Source of the DNA: Chitinophaga sp. LS1
GTDB taxonomy: Bacteria; Bacteroidota; Bacteroidia; Chitinophagales; Chitinophagaceae
Assembly (NCBI RefSeq): GCF_034274695.1
Contig: NZ_CP128362.1
Span: 6,698,501-6,762,500, forward strand
Reading direction: 5' to 3'
DNA: 64,000 bases
The notes beneath the pieces were generated by a model. The model did no database searches. It was not told where the DNA came from and saw only the letters and a program-made list of their open reading frames with translations. Position numbers and translations under genes: made by a program. How positions within the stretch are numbered: position 1 is the stretch's first letter; the number at the start of each line of letters is the position of its first letter. Shown piece after piece: positions 34,094 through 42,020 of the stretch.

Positions 34094-35851
34094 TTAGCTC
34101 TTTCTTTCATAATGTAGCAGCATGTTCATAGCATCACTGAATGACCCCGCTCTCACGATCTCTCCTGCGTTGATAAAGAAGATCTCGTCTGCATTTTCAA
34201 TCGTATTCAATCTATGCGCGATGATCACACGCGTAGTATGCGAAGGTAATTTCTGTAAGATCTCTTCCAGCAATTGTTCAGTGACTGTATCGATATTGGC
34301 AGTAGCTTCGTCCAATACTAATAATTCAGGTTCTCTGAGTACCGCACGCATAAAGGCGATCAGCTGTTTCTGCCCCAGGCTCAGACTATCACCACTACTC
34401 AGCACAGGCGTTTCTAATCCGCCATCAAAGCGGGTGAGTAAGGTATCTAAACCCGTAGTACGGATCACTTCCTGCAACTGGTCAAGGCTATAATTCCCGT
34501 ACTTTTTATTACCATAAATGATATTCTCATAAATATTGCCGGTGAATAAAAACGGTTCCTGCAGGATAAAGCCAATCTTCTGCGTACGTTCTTCATCCGT
34601 AAAGCTGCGGATATCTTTGCCATCCAGTAGCACCTCTCCTCCTGTGGGATCAAACAACCTTGCAATCAAAGATGCGGTGGTCGTTTTACCACCACCAGTA
34701 GGGCCTACCAAAGCATATGTTTTGCCGCGTTCCATTTCGAAACTGATATGATGGAGAATGTCTTTACCATCAGGATAATGAAAGTTCACATCTTTGAATG
34801 CGAGCAAGGGGGCGTTGCCATCCGTATTTGCAGCAGGAATTACATGCAGATCAGACTCCATGTTCAGGATGTGTGAAATCCTGTCCCAGCCTGCCATTGC
34901 CACCTGGAAGTTTGTATACAAAATGGCGAACTGGCGCATGGGGTTGTAGAAGTAAGTACAGTAGGACAGGTAACTGATGAGCAAACCAATGGTAAACTCA
35001 TGATGAGCGATCAGGTAAATACCATATGCCAATACGGCCAGTTGGGCGAGGTTGGCGCAAAGGCTGAATAAAGGCATGAAGAAGTTATTGACCAGACCTG
35101 CTGTCACCGCGGTTTTGTATTGTTCTTTGTTCGCAATATCAAAACGTTTGCGGAAATAATCCCTGCGATTAAAGGCGATGATCACTTTGAAATTGTTCAG
35201 GCTTTCCTGGATTTCAGCGCTCATGCCACCGGTGCTCTTCATGTTTTCCGCGTTCTTCTTTTTAACGATTGGGCCAGTGATCTTTGTTATGATCAGCAAT
35301 AAAATAGCAGGTGCAATGGCAGCGATACCCAGGGTAAAATGGATACTGAGCAGGAAGATAGAGGCCCCGATCATAGAAGCTAAACCACTGACAAATTGTA
35401 CCAGGGATTGTGCAAAGAACTGGTTCAGTTTGTCAGTATCATTATTGATACGGGAAATGAGATCGCCGGCTTTGTTCTGATTGAAAAATGCAATCGGCAA
35501 TGCCTGCAGGCGGCTGAACACATCATTACGTAGACGGTACAGGATATTCTGACCTACTTTTCCCATCAGGCTCGTCTGAAAGTAGCTGGCAGTGAGGGAA
35601 ATGAGGAATATACCGAAGAGGATCCCGGAAAATAACAGTACTCCGTTGAATTCTTTATGTGTGACATAAACGTCGATCGTATGCCCTATCAGGATAGGGA
35701 TGGACAGGTTCATGGAAGTACTGATCAGGATGGCAACGAGTGCCCCGAACAGTGTATTCCGGTCTGGCCGCAGATAAGGTAAGAAGTTCTTGAGCGCTTT
35801 ACCGGTCTTCGTTTCCTGACCGGCAGCCAGTTTATTCAGGTTGTAGCTCAT
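34094..35851 (-). CDS. ABC exporter half-transporter (heterodimer partner)
   Basis: 585 residues from the ATG at 35851 (MSYNLNKLAAGQET); an earlier ATG at 35890 would overlap the upstream gene by 59 bases. Type-1 exporter membrane domain with six helices (about 30-310), then an ATPase domain: Walker A VGPTGGGKTTT, signature LSLGQKQLIAFMRA (LSLGQ, non-canonical in place of LSGGQ), Walker B LLVLDEATANID, H-loop IIAHRL. It is coupled to the upstream ABC gene with a 20-base overlap, so the pair probably forms a heterodimeric drug or lipid exporter of the MdlAB/LmrCD type. Confidence 0.9.
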   Translation of the reverse strand: MSYNLNKLAAGQETKTGKALKNFLPYLRPDRNTLFGALVAILISTSMNLSIPILIGHTIDVYVTHKEFNGVLLFSGILFGIFLISLTASYFQTSLMGKVGQNILYRLRNDVFSRLQALPIAFFNQNKAGDLISRINNDTDKLNQFFAQSLVQFVSGLASMIGASIFLLSIHFTLGIAAIAPAILLLIITKITGPIVKKKNAENMKSTGGMSAEIQESLNNFKVIIAFNRRDYFRKRFDIANKEQYKTAVTAGLVNNFFMPLFSLCANLAQLAVLAYGIYLIAHHEFTIGLLISYLSYCTYFYNPMRQFAILYTNFQVAMAGWDRISHILNMESDLHVIPAANTDGNAPLLAFKDVNFHYPDGKDILHHISFEMERGKTYALVGPTGGGKTTTASLIARLFDPTGGEVLLDGKDIRSFTDEERTQKIGFILQEPFLFTGNIYENIIYGNKKYGNYSLDQLQEVIRTTGLDTLLTRFDGGLETPVLSSGDSLSLGQKQLIAFMRAVLREPELLVLDEATANIDTVTEQLLEEILQKLPSHTTRVIIAHRLNTIENADEIFFINAGEIVRAGSFSDAMNMLLHYERKS

Positions 35852-37589
35852 AGTTGCTGGTGCTGCGTTGAGAGTTATAGATCTGCACATATTCAGGACA
35901 GGATTGCATCAGTTCATTGTGAGTACCGATTGCAATGACCTCTCCTTCCATCAGCAGGATGATCTGATCAAAGTGCACAGCGGAGGCGATCTTTTGTGTC
36001 ACGGAGATCAGGGTCAGGTCAGGATAATTTTGTTGCACATTTTGCAGAATGCGCTGTTCCGTATTTGGGTCTACCCTGGCGGTGAAATCGTCCAGCAACA
36101 AGATCGTAGGATTGATGGCGAGGGCTCTTGCCAGCATCAGTCGTTGTTTCTGGCCACCGGAAAGGCTGGTACCGCGTTCAGAAACGATGGTTTCCATGCC
36201 TTCGGGGAGGGTAGTTATAAAGTCTTTGAGTTCAGCGGTGGAAATGGCTTTTTCCATCAGGGCATCGCTGACAGTTTCATTGAAAGCGATGTTTTCTTTT
36301 AAACTCATATTGAACAGGATACTATCCTGGAATACGAGACCTATTTGTTGTAATAGTCGTTCTTTATCGTAATCTTTCAGGTCAGTGCCATCGTAGGTCA
36401 CCTTTCCGCCATCGGGGTTCAGCAGGCCTACGAGTACATTGAGCAGTTGTGTTTTTCCGGCGGCAGTCGGGCCAATGATGGCGGTGCGCGTACCTGCTTT
36501 CACATTGAAAGAGATCTCTTTTAAAACGGGTTTGCCTGCCAGTGTGAGGTTTACATTTTCCATCGCGATATCGCCATCAATGGTACGCTGTATAGTGCCG
36601 GTATCGACAGTATCCGGAGCGTAGAGCACTTCGGCAATACGGGCATAGGAAGCGGCTGATTGGGCGATCAGGCCACTCATAAAGCCGATCACTACAATTG
36701 GGAAGATGAGGATGGACACATAGCTGTTATACGCCGCTAATTCACCCAGTGACATGGTGTTATTGATCACATAGTGGCCACCCAACAGGAGGATCGCCAG
36801 CAGGGACATATTTGCCATAAAGGAGATGACAGGTACCAGACCGGCGAAGAGGCGGACTACGGCCATGCCGAGCGTTTTGGATTCGCCGTTTGGAGAAATA
36901 AAGCGGTCGTATTCCTGTTGCTGAGCATTGAGAACGCGGATGAGGGCAGCGCCCATCACGCTTTCATTGATAATTTTATTGAGGCGGTCGATGACTTCCC
37001 TGCTTTTTTTGAAGATAGCGCGCACCTTGTTTAATACCATGTAAAAGGCGAGGCCGATGACAGGGATGATGGTGATGACGCAGAGGCCCAGTTTCCAGTT
37101 CATGACGAGTAGCAGGGTGCTGGCGCCGATGATGATAAAAAGGGAGGAAGATACGGACACAATTCCTTGCGACACGAACAGTTTTACTGTATCAATATCG
37201 GAGGTGAGGTTGGTCAATAGCTTGGAGGGGTTCGCGGCCTGGATGGCGGCGTACTGCTGGCGGGATATTTTATCGGCCAGTTTGGTGCGCTGTTCGCTGG
37301 CTACTTTCTCAGAGGTGTAGGTTTGGATAATGCTCTGGAGGTAGGTGAAAATAAAAATGAAGGCGGCAGCGAGCACAAATTCGGTGACCAGTCCGGACAT
37401 GTCCAGGTGGCCGTTTGTGTAGGCGTCGATACCTCTGGAGATGAGCCATGGCAGGACCAGGTTCAGGCCATTGCTGAGCAGGGCAAGTAAGATCAGGAGG
37501 GTGACCATACCTTTATAGGGCGTCAGGATGGAGGTGATACCAGGAAGGGCCGGTGCTTTGGAAGCAGGTGGGCTTGTTTTTTTCCTCAT
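35832..37589 (-). CDS. ABC exporter half-transporter
   Basis: 585 residues. Membrane domain with six helices (about 20-320), then ATPase domain with Walker A IGPTAAGKTQLL, canonical signature LSGGQKQRLMLARAL, Walker B ILLLDDFTARVD and SVTQKIASAVHFDQ in place of the usual H-loop (Gln instead of His; TQK instead of AHR). Walker B ends DD rather than DE. The missing catalytic Glu and His suggest a degenerate nucleotide site, as in heterodimeric exporters, with its partner supplying the catalytic residues. First gene of the two-gene operon. Confidence 0.9.
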   Translation of the reverse strand: MRKKTSPPASKAPALPGITSILTPYKGMVTLLILLALLSNGLNLVLPWLISRGIDAYTNGHLDMSGLVTEFVLAAAFIFIFTYLQSIIQTYTSEKVASEQRTKLADKISRQQYAAIQAANPSKLLTNLTSDIDTVKLFVSQGIVSVSSSLFIIIGASTLLLVMNWKLGLCVITIIPVIGLAFYMVLNKVRAIFKKSREVIDRLNKIINESVMGAALIRVLNAQQQEYDRFISPNGESKTLGMAVVRLFAGLVPVISFMANMSLLAILLLGGHYVINNTMSLGELAAYNSYVSILIFPIVVIGFMSGLIAQSAASYARIAEVLYAPDTVDTGTIQRTIDGDIAMENVNLTLAGKPVLKEISFNVKAGTRTAIIGPTAAGKTQLLNVLVGLLNPDGGKVTYDGTDLKDYDKERLLQQIGLVFQDSILFNMSLKENIAFNETVSDALMEKAISTAELKDFITTLPEGMETIVSERGTSLSGGQKQRLMLARALAINPTILLLDDFTARVDPNTEQRILQNVQQNYPDLTLISVTQKIASAVHFDQIILLMEGEVIAIGTHNELMQSCPEYVQIYNSQRSTSNYELQPE

Positions 37590-37696
37590 AAGTGATTGTA
37601 ATAGTAATAAGTTGCCATAACGGTGCGCCAGTGGCAGCGGCTAAATTACACCAAATTGATAGACGAAGGAGGGGTTGAGATATTTTATAATACTTG

Positions 37697-37891
37697 ATAA
37701 ATATTTGGGGATGGTTTTGGGAGGGGGTGTGGGGATGGTTTGAGAGGAGGTTTTTGGGGAGGTTGAGGAGGAGGTTTTTGGGGAGTGGTTTGAGAGGATG
37801 TTTTGGTGGGAGTGGTTTGAGGGGAGGTTTTGGAGGATGGTTTGAGAGGAGGTTTTGGTGGGAGTGGTTTGAGGAGGAGGTTTTTGGTGGT
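37697..37891. repeat. G-rich (plus strand) degenerate tandem repeat
   Basis: About 195 bases made of variants of GGTTTGAGAGGAGGTTTTGG with a period of about 26 bases. G-runs at 37706-37733 (four runs of three to five G) could form a G-quadruplex on the plus strand. The repeat lies between a terminator and the 5' region of the ABC exporter operon. An open frame on the minus strand (37641-37946) is low-complexity Pro/Thr/Ser and is not accepted as a gene. Confidence 0.8.
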
Positions 37892-37929
37892 AAAAAAATG
37901 CTCCGGGTGTTTTGCCCGGAGCTTTAATT
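37892..37929. terminator. Bidirectional terminator
   Basis: Stem GCTCCGGG / CCCGGAGC with A/T runs on both sides, next to the G-rich repeat. Confidence 0.8.
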
Positions 37930-38239
37930 TGACGCGTCCGCGTCACAGCTATTTTTGATGGAGCAACCCAGTTAGGCGATACTAACTGAAGGTTTCCATG
38001 AATATACTGTAGATTCCATGAATACCTCCTTTTCTTTGATGAGTTATGAAGTTAAGTAATTTTTACGTTTCAACAAAGCCCCACTTTTGTGTCATTTTAA
38101 TACAAAGAAGGCGCTTTTACTTTTGGTAAATTCGGTAAAAGCGTCTCTCTTTTAATCAATTACTAAAAACCTTTTAGTAATCAAATATTAAAAACTTTTC
38201 AGTAATCAATAATTAAAAAAAGGGGTTAGTAATCAATTA
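37930..38239. other. Intergenic region after the first SDR gene
   Basis: No gene seen. It holds an inverted repeat CGCTTTTAC / GTAAAAGCG (38112-38143) that may terminate the SDR transcript on the minus strand, a short direct repeat of TTCCATGAATA (near 37994 and 38020), and the AT-rich tail repeats at 38150-38242. Confidence 0.6.
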
Positions 38240-38242
38240 TTA
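38150..38242 (-). repeat. Degenerate 24-27-bp repeat at the end of the first SDR gene
   Basis: AGTAATCAA-like blocks occur at 38228, 38201, 38176 and about 38152 between A/T-runs. On the minus strand each block has the form ATTGATTACTRA, followed by a T-run, and the gene's own end (ATTAATACAACCTTTTAA) resembles one unit. The copies are diverged, so the relation to the gene end is likely but not certain. Confidence 0.6.
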
Positions 38243-39049
38243 AAAGGTTGTATTAATAGTGAGCTCCTTCCATTCACTGATCTCATCGAGAATGCTTTGC
38301 AACTTCTCTGGTACCAGCTCTGCAGCATCTTTACCAATTAAGAAATTCAATGGTGGATGATCACTCTTTGCCATTTCAATAATAGCTGCTACCCCTTTTT
38401 CAGGATCGCCGGGTTGCTTACCATCGAGGTCTGCATGCCATTGAATAGAATCCTTTACAGATTGGTATTTACTTTCTGTTACACTCAGATCAGCACCCAG
38501 GAAGTTGGTTCTGAAATAACCTGGTAATACAACGGTGGCTTTCACACCAAATTCTTTGATCTCTTCTCGCAGGCCTTCTGTCAATCCAACTACTGCGAAT
38601 TTAGTAGAGCAGTAGATCGCCCATCCTGGGAAACCTCCAAGCATACCGGCTACAGACGCGATATTGATAATATGGCCAGAGCGTTGCTCACGCAAATGCG
38701 GCATTACCTGTCTGATTACATTCAGTAAACCAAAGACGTTTATATTGAAATTTTCTCTGGCGTCTTTATCACTTACTTCTTCTAATGCACCTACTTGCCC
38801 GTATCCGGCATTGTTTACGACTACATCTATTTTACCAAATGTGCTGATCGTCTTTTCTATTGCGGCCTTTACACTTTCTTCTGAAGTAAGTGATACCGTG
38901 AGCGGCAGGAAATCATTTCCAGAAAATTCGCCTAAGGAAGCTGCATCACGTGAGGTGGCTGCTACGTTATAGCCTTTTGCTAATAACTGGGAGACTAAGA
39001 TGCGGCCAAAACCTTTGGAGGCACCTGTTACAAACCATACTTTATTCAT
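38240..39049 (-). CDS. Short-chain dehydrogenase/reductase
   Basis: 269 residues. Cofactor motif GASKGFGR near the N-terminus, NNAG in VVVNNAGYGQVG, catalytic Ser in NIASVAGMLG and YCSTK (Tyr-x-x-x-Lys), and the end extension GDPEKGVAAII typical of NADP-dependent oxidoreductases of the YusZ/retinol-dehydrogenase-like group. It lies 98 bases after a paralogous SDR gene on the same strand; the two share the GDPEK and LNFLIG/VYLLLG patterns. The substrate is unknown. The AraC gene upstream probably controls the pair. Confidence 0.88.
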   Translation of the reverse strand: MNKVWFVTGASKGFGRILVSQLLAKGYNVAATSRDAASLGEFSGNDFLPLTVSLTSEESVKAAIEKTISTFGKIDVVVNNAGYGQVGALEEVSDKDARENFNINVFGLLNVIRQVMPHLREQRSGHIINIASVAGMLGGFPGWAIYCSTKFAVVGLTEGLREEIKEFGVKATVVLPGYFRTNFLGADLSVTESKYQSVKDSIQWHADLDGKQPGDPEKGVAAIIEMAKSDHPPLNFLIGKDAAELVPEKLQSILDEISEWKELTINTTF

Positions 39050-39175
39050 ATAATAATAGGTTGATTGTGTTAAAGATTCGGGGATTGAAAGCGGATGTTA
39101 ATAATCGGTTGATTGTGTTAAGGATTCAGTGGCTTTGAAAGCTGCTGTCAATAATCAGTTGACTTCGTTAAGGAT
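39050..39175 (-). repeat. 50-bp tandem duplication of the second SDR gene's 3' end
   Basis: The gene end encoding LTAAFKATESLTKSTDY-stop is copied once 50 bases downstream on the minus strand as LTAAFKATESLTQSTDY-stop, with only a few base changes (stops at 39148-39150 and 39098-39100). A third, more diverged copy (CCGCTTTCAATCCCCGAATC) runs up to the start codon of the next SDR gene. The copies fill the whole 98-bp spacer between the two genes. Confidence 0.9.
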
Positions 39176-39981
39176 TCAGTGGCTTTGAAAGCTGCTGTCA
39201 ATTGTTCCATCTTATTCAGGCCCCGCTGATAAGCATCACTGCCTAATAAAAGGTACACTGGCGGTTCCGGCATATTTACCAATTGTATCATTGTTGCCGC
39301 AGCCTTTTCCGGATCACCAGCCTGTTCTCCATCCATGCCTGCATACTTTGCATGAGAATTCCTGATCGCAGTATAATCAGCAATTGGCGTATCTGTCATC
39401 ACTAATGACTCAGCAGTGAGGAAACTGGTGCGGAATGCACCTGGTGCTACAAGGGTAACATGTATGCCGAACTCTTTTACATCTTGTGCCAAAACATCTG
39501 TCAAACCTGTAATGGCATATTTAGTTGCTGCATAAACAGACCAACCGGTATTCGCTGTTATACCAGCAATAGAAGATATATTAATGATATGCCCGCTTCT
39601 TTTTTGACGCATGAAAGGCAATACATGCCTGATCACATTCAGCGTACCAAATACATTGATATCAAAGCTGGTGCGCGTCACCGCATCAGATAATTCTTCT
39701 ATACTGCCACCGATGCCATAACCGGCATTGTTTACAGCTACATCTATCTGTCCGAATTTGTCAACGGTAGATTGAATAGCGCTTGCTACGCTCCTATCAT
39801 CAGACAGATCTACCTCTAAAGGGAGGAAGTTACTATTATCATTGCCCACAGCTGCTGCTAAAGCCGCAGCATTGCGGGAGGTAGCTGCCACAGACTGGCC
39901 AGCCGCAAGTAATTGCTTTACCAAACTTAGGCCTAATCCTTTGGAAGCTCCTGTTACAAACCAGGTCTTTTTGTTGTCCAT
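39148..39981 (-). CDS. Short-chain dehydrogenase/reductase (paralogue)
   Basis: 277 residues from the ATG at 39981 (MDNKKTWFVTGASKGLG). A candidate -7 box TAATTTTG at 40003-40010 overlaps the alternative ATG at 40005, so 39981 is preferred. SDR motifs GASKGLGL, NNAG in VAVNNAGYGIGG, NISSIAGI and YAATK. Close paralogue of the next gene, and shares with it the C-terminal AGDPEKAAATMIQL pattern. NAD(P)-dependent oxidoreductase of unknown substrate. Confidence 0.88.
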   Translation of the reverse strand: MDNKKTWFVTGASKGLGLSLVKQLLAAGQSVAATSRNAAALAAAVGNDNSNFLPLEVDLSDDRSVASAIQSTVDKFGQIDVAVNNAGYGIGGSIEELSDAVTRTSFDINVFGTLNVIRHVLPFMRQKRSGHIINISSIAGITANTGWSVYAATKYAITGLTDVLAQDVKEFGIHVTLVAPGAFRTSFLTAESLVMTDTPIADYTAIRNSHAKYAGMDGEQAGDPEKAAATMIQLVNMPEPPVYLLLGSDAYQRGLNKMEQLTAAFKATESLTKSTDY

Positions 39982-40002
39982 ATCTTGCTCGTTTTGATAG
40001 GA

Positions 40003-40010
40003 CAAAATTA
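40003..40010 (-). promoter_or_regulatory. Candidate -7 box TAATTTTG of the SDR pair
   Basis: On the minus strand it matches TAnnTTTG and lies 21 bases before the ATG at 39981. Confidence 0.5.
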
Positions 40011-40148
40011 GATTATGCAGGGTTGCTGATTATTACAAGGTTCAAACCATTGGTTACAAAATTCAAACAACGAGGCATGAGGTGGTTAAAAGCATCAAAT
40101 AGTGCGGTAACGAGAAGACGTATTTATGGAATACTTTTTAAAGATATT

Positions 40149-40490
40149 CTATAAAACATGATATCAGGAGGATGTACTGCTAGCATACCTCTTAAAGATG
40201 TTTTATACAAACCGGGTAAGAAGAAAAGGTAAATTATATTTATATCTCTTAAAGGTGTTTTATACCACCCGATAAGAAGACAAAACTACGGTTATGTCTC
40301 TTAAAGCTGCTTTATACAACCCGATAAGAAGACAAAAACTACGGTTATGCCTCTTAAAGCTGCTTTATACAACTCCATAAGAAGACAAAACTACGGTTAT
40401 GCCTCTTAAAGCTGCTTTATACAACCCGATAAGAAGACAAAACTACGGTCATGCCTCTTAAAGCTGCTTTATACAACCCGATAAGAAGAA
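40149..40490 (-). repeat. Seven-copy 52-57-bp tandem repeat of the araC-type gene's 3' end
   Basis: On the minus strand the gene end TCTTATCGGGTTGTATAA (SYRVV-stop) recurs with TAA at 40469 (gene), 40417, 40365, 40312, 40260 and 40203, plus a degraded copy near 40149. Spacing is 52, 52, 53, 52, 57 and 54. Between the copies lies AGCAGCTTTAAGAGGCAT, which also repeats. Copies near the gene are almost identical and those farther away are diverged. The array occupies most of the 463-bp gap before the SDR gene. Confidence 0.92.
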
Positions 40491-41371
40491 GGCGTACTAC
40501 TTGTATGTTTTTTAAAGAAATTATTAAAGTGTGCCGGTTCCTCAAAGCCAAGACTATAACTAATCTCCGCAATGTTCCAGTTAGTATGTTTCAGCAGCGC
40601 TTTAGCTTCGCCCAGTAATCGTTCTGCAATATGATCAGTAGTCGTCTTGCCAGTAGTCTCCCGGATGGCCCTATTCAGGTGGTTTACATGGACCGCCAGT
40701 TTATCAGCAAAATCCCGGGCAGAGCGCAAAGTGAAGCGTTGGTGAGGTGTTTCTATTGGAAATTGTCTTTCCAACAGTTCGGTGAAGATCGCTGTAATGC
40801 GGGCATTTGCATCTGTATGCTGGTAAAGCATTTCTGATGGCTGCATTTTCAGGGCATAATGAATCATCTCTGTAACATAGTTGCGCAACAGGTCGTACTT
40901 ATATTTATAATCAGAGTTGATTTCTTCCAGCATCTTTTTAAAGATGGCGCTCACATGCTTATCCTGGGTTTTGTTTAGCATGTAGGCAGGTTTACTGCCC
41001 AGCGCAAACATAGGAAGTTCATTGATATTGGTACGTAATGATTCCGTGAAGAAGGATTCTTTGAAGATGCAAAAGTAGCCAGCCCTTTCATTCTGTAAGG
41101 ATTCGTAAGTATAAGGTACATTGGGATTGAAGAACATCAATGCGGTCCCGTCTGCTTCGATACTTTTATCTGCGTAATGATAGACGGTACGGCCCCTGAT
41201 CAGGCTGATTTTATAAAAATCCCTGCGGGCGTAGTGGATGGGTGTACCGCCTGGGCTTAAGGTATCTTCTATCCGGAATACATTAAAATGCCCGATATCC
41301 TGTTTCAGGTTATCAGGTAGCCAGTTAAATTTATGCTGGTAGAATTCTTCGAGTGTTTCCCTGTTTGCCAT
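40469..41371 (-). CDS. AraC-family transcriptional regulator
   Basis: 300 residues. N-terminal cupin-like ligand domain (about 20-160; GTPIHYARRDFYKISLIRGR) and C-terminal double helix-turn-helix (about 205-300) with HVNHLNRAIRETTGKTTTDHI and WNIAEISYSLGFEEPAHFNNFFKKHT, the second being the AraC signature. It activates or represses genes in response to a small ligand. It lies upstream of two SDR genes on the same strand and is the likely regulator of them. Its first bases overlap the disrupted ADP-ribosylglycohydrolase frame. Its 3' end carries a large tail repeat. Confidence 0.9.
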   Translation of the reverse strand: MANRETLEEFYQHKFNWLPDNLKQDIGHFNVFRIEDTLSPGGTPIHYARRDFYKISLIRGRTVYHYADKSIEADGTALMFFNPNVPYTYESLQNERAGYFCIFKESFFTESLRTNINELPMFALGSKPAYMLNKTQDKHVSAIFKKMLEEINSDYKYKYDLLRNYVTEMIHYALKMQPSEMLYQHTDANARITAIFTELLERQFPIETPHQRFTLRSARDFADKLAVHVNHLNRAIRETTGKTTTDHIAERLLGEAKALLKHTNWNIAEISYSLGFEEPAHFNNFFKKHTSSTPSSYRVV

Positions 41372-41783
41372 GGGGCGAAGTTACGAAATTCAAACAGATT
41401 CGATGATACTTTGCATTTAGGGGTATTCTGGTAAGGTTTGAAGCTTTGACAAAAGCGAAACCGGGAATACCGGCTTCCAGGTCTTTGAGAGCTTTTAATG
41501 TACTGGCGCCAAGGCCACTTAATCTTCCTTGTTTGTAATATAATAGAAAATGAGCCGCCAATACGGCGGGCTCAATTTTCCTGTACATCCCTAAAATCTC
41601 ACACGTTGCTAGTGTGAGTTGTGTATCGTCTGTCAACTTCCAACTTCGATCAGGTTCTGGCTTTTTGCCCCAGTACCAGGTTGTTTTGTCATCTTTTAAA
41701 TTGTCAAACTCCCAGGCACTCCCCCAGGCATCGCCGATGGCTCCTCCGATAATACAGGCTTTAAATCGATCTGCTATTTGCAT
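41331..41783 (-). pseudogene. Truncated ADP-ribosylglycohydrolase (DraG/ADPRH family)
   Basis: The first about 105 residues match the family: FKACIIGGAIGDAWGSAWEFD, the metal motif in LTDDTQLTLATCE, and GLGASTLKALKDLEAG. Then similarity stops near 41460 and the frame continues with unrelated residues to 41331, overlapping the start of the AraC gene. Complete enzymes are about 250-300 residues and need a second Asp-Asp motif that is absent here. Its ATG lies 3 bases after the stop codon of the last pnkp tail repeat, so it was probably the third gene of the RNA repair operon before losing its 3' half. Confidence 0.75.
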
Positions 41784-41786
41784 AGT

Positions 41787-42020
41787 TTATAATCTCGGAT
41801 CTACTGGTTCAATTTTCAGTGTCAATACACTAAATATATATTGATATTCTTTGCGCAACAGTCCTTATAACCTAAGATCTACTAATTCACTGTAAAAGGA
41901 CAATACTCCAAATACGTATTGCCCCTCATTGCTCAGTGGTCCTTACAATCTTGGATCTACTGGTTCACTCTCCAACGCCAACACCCCAAACACACATTGA
42001 TGCACTTTCGTCAACGGCGC
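41787..42020 (-). repeat. Three-copy 78-bp in-frame tandem repeat of the pnkp 3' end
   Basis: The gene ends FGVLALESEPVDPRL-stop (TAA at 41943-41945). Downstream come two diverged copies, each 78 bp (26 codons) and each closed by TAA (41865-41867 and 41787-41789). The copies read VFGVLSFYSELVDLRL and IFSVLTLKIEPVDPRL. The reading frame is kept, with no internal stop, and EPVDPRL is fully conserved in the last copy with synonymous third-base changes. Confidence 0.93.

Noticed and set aside
37641-37946. Coding sequence on the minus strand through the G-rich repeat
   Set aside because: Low-complexity Pro/Thr/Ser product created by the repeat itself, overlapping a terminator.
41331-41460. Natural C-terminus of the ADP-ribosylglycohydrolase
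   Set aside because: Residues after about position 108 do not match the family and overlap the AraC gene start; the second metal motif is missing.
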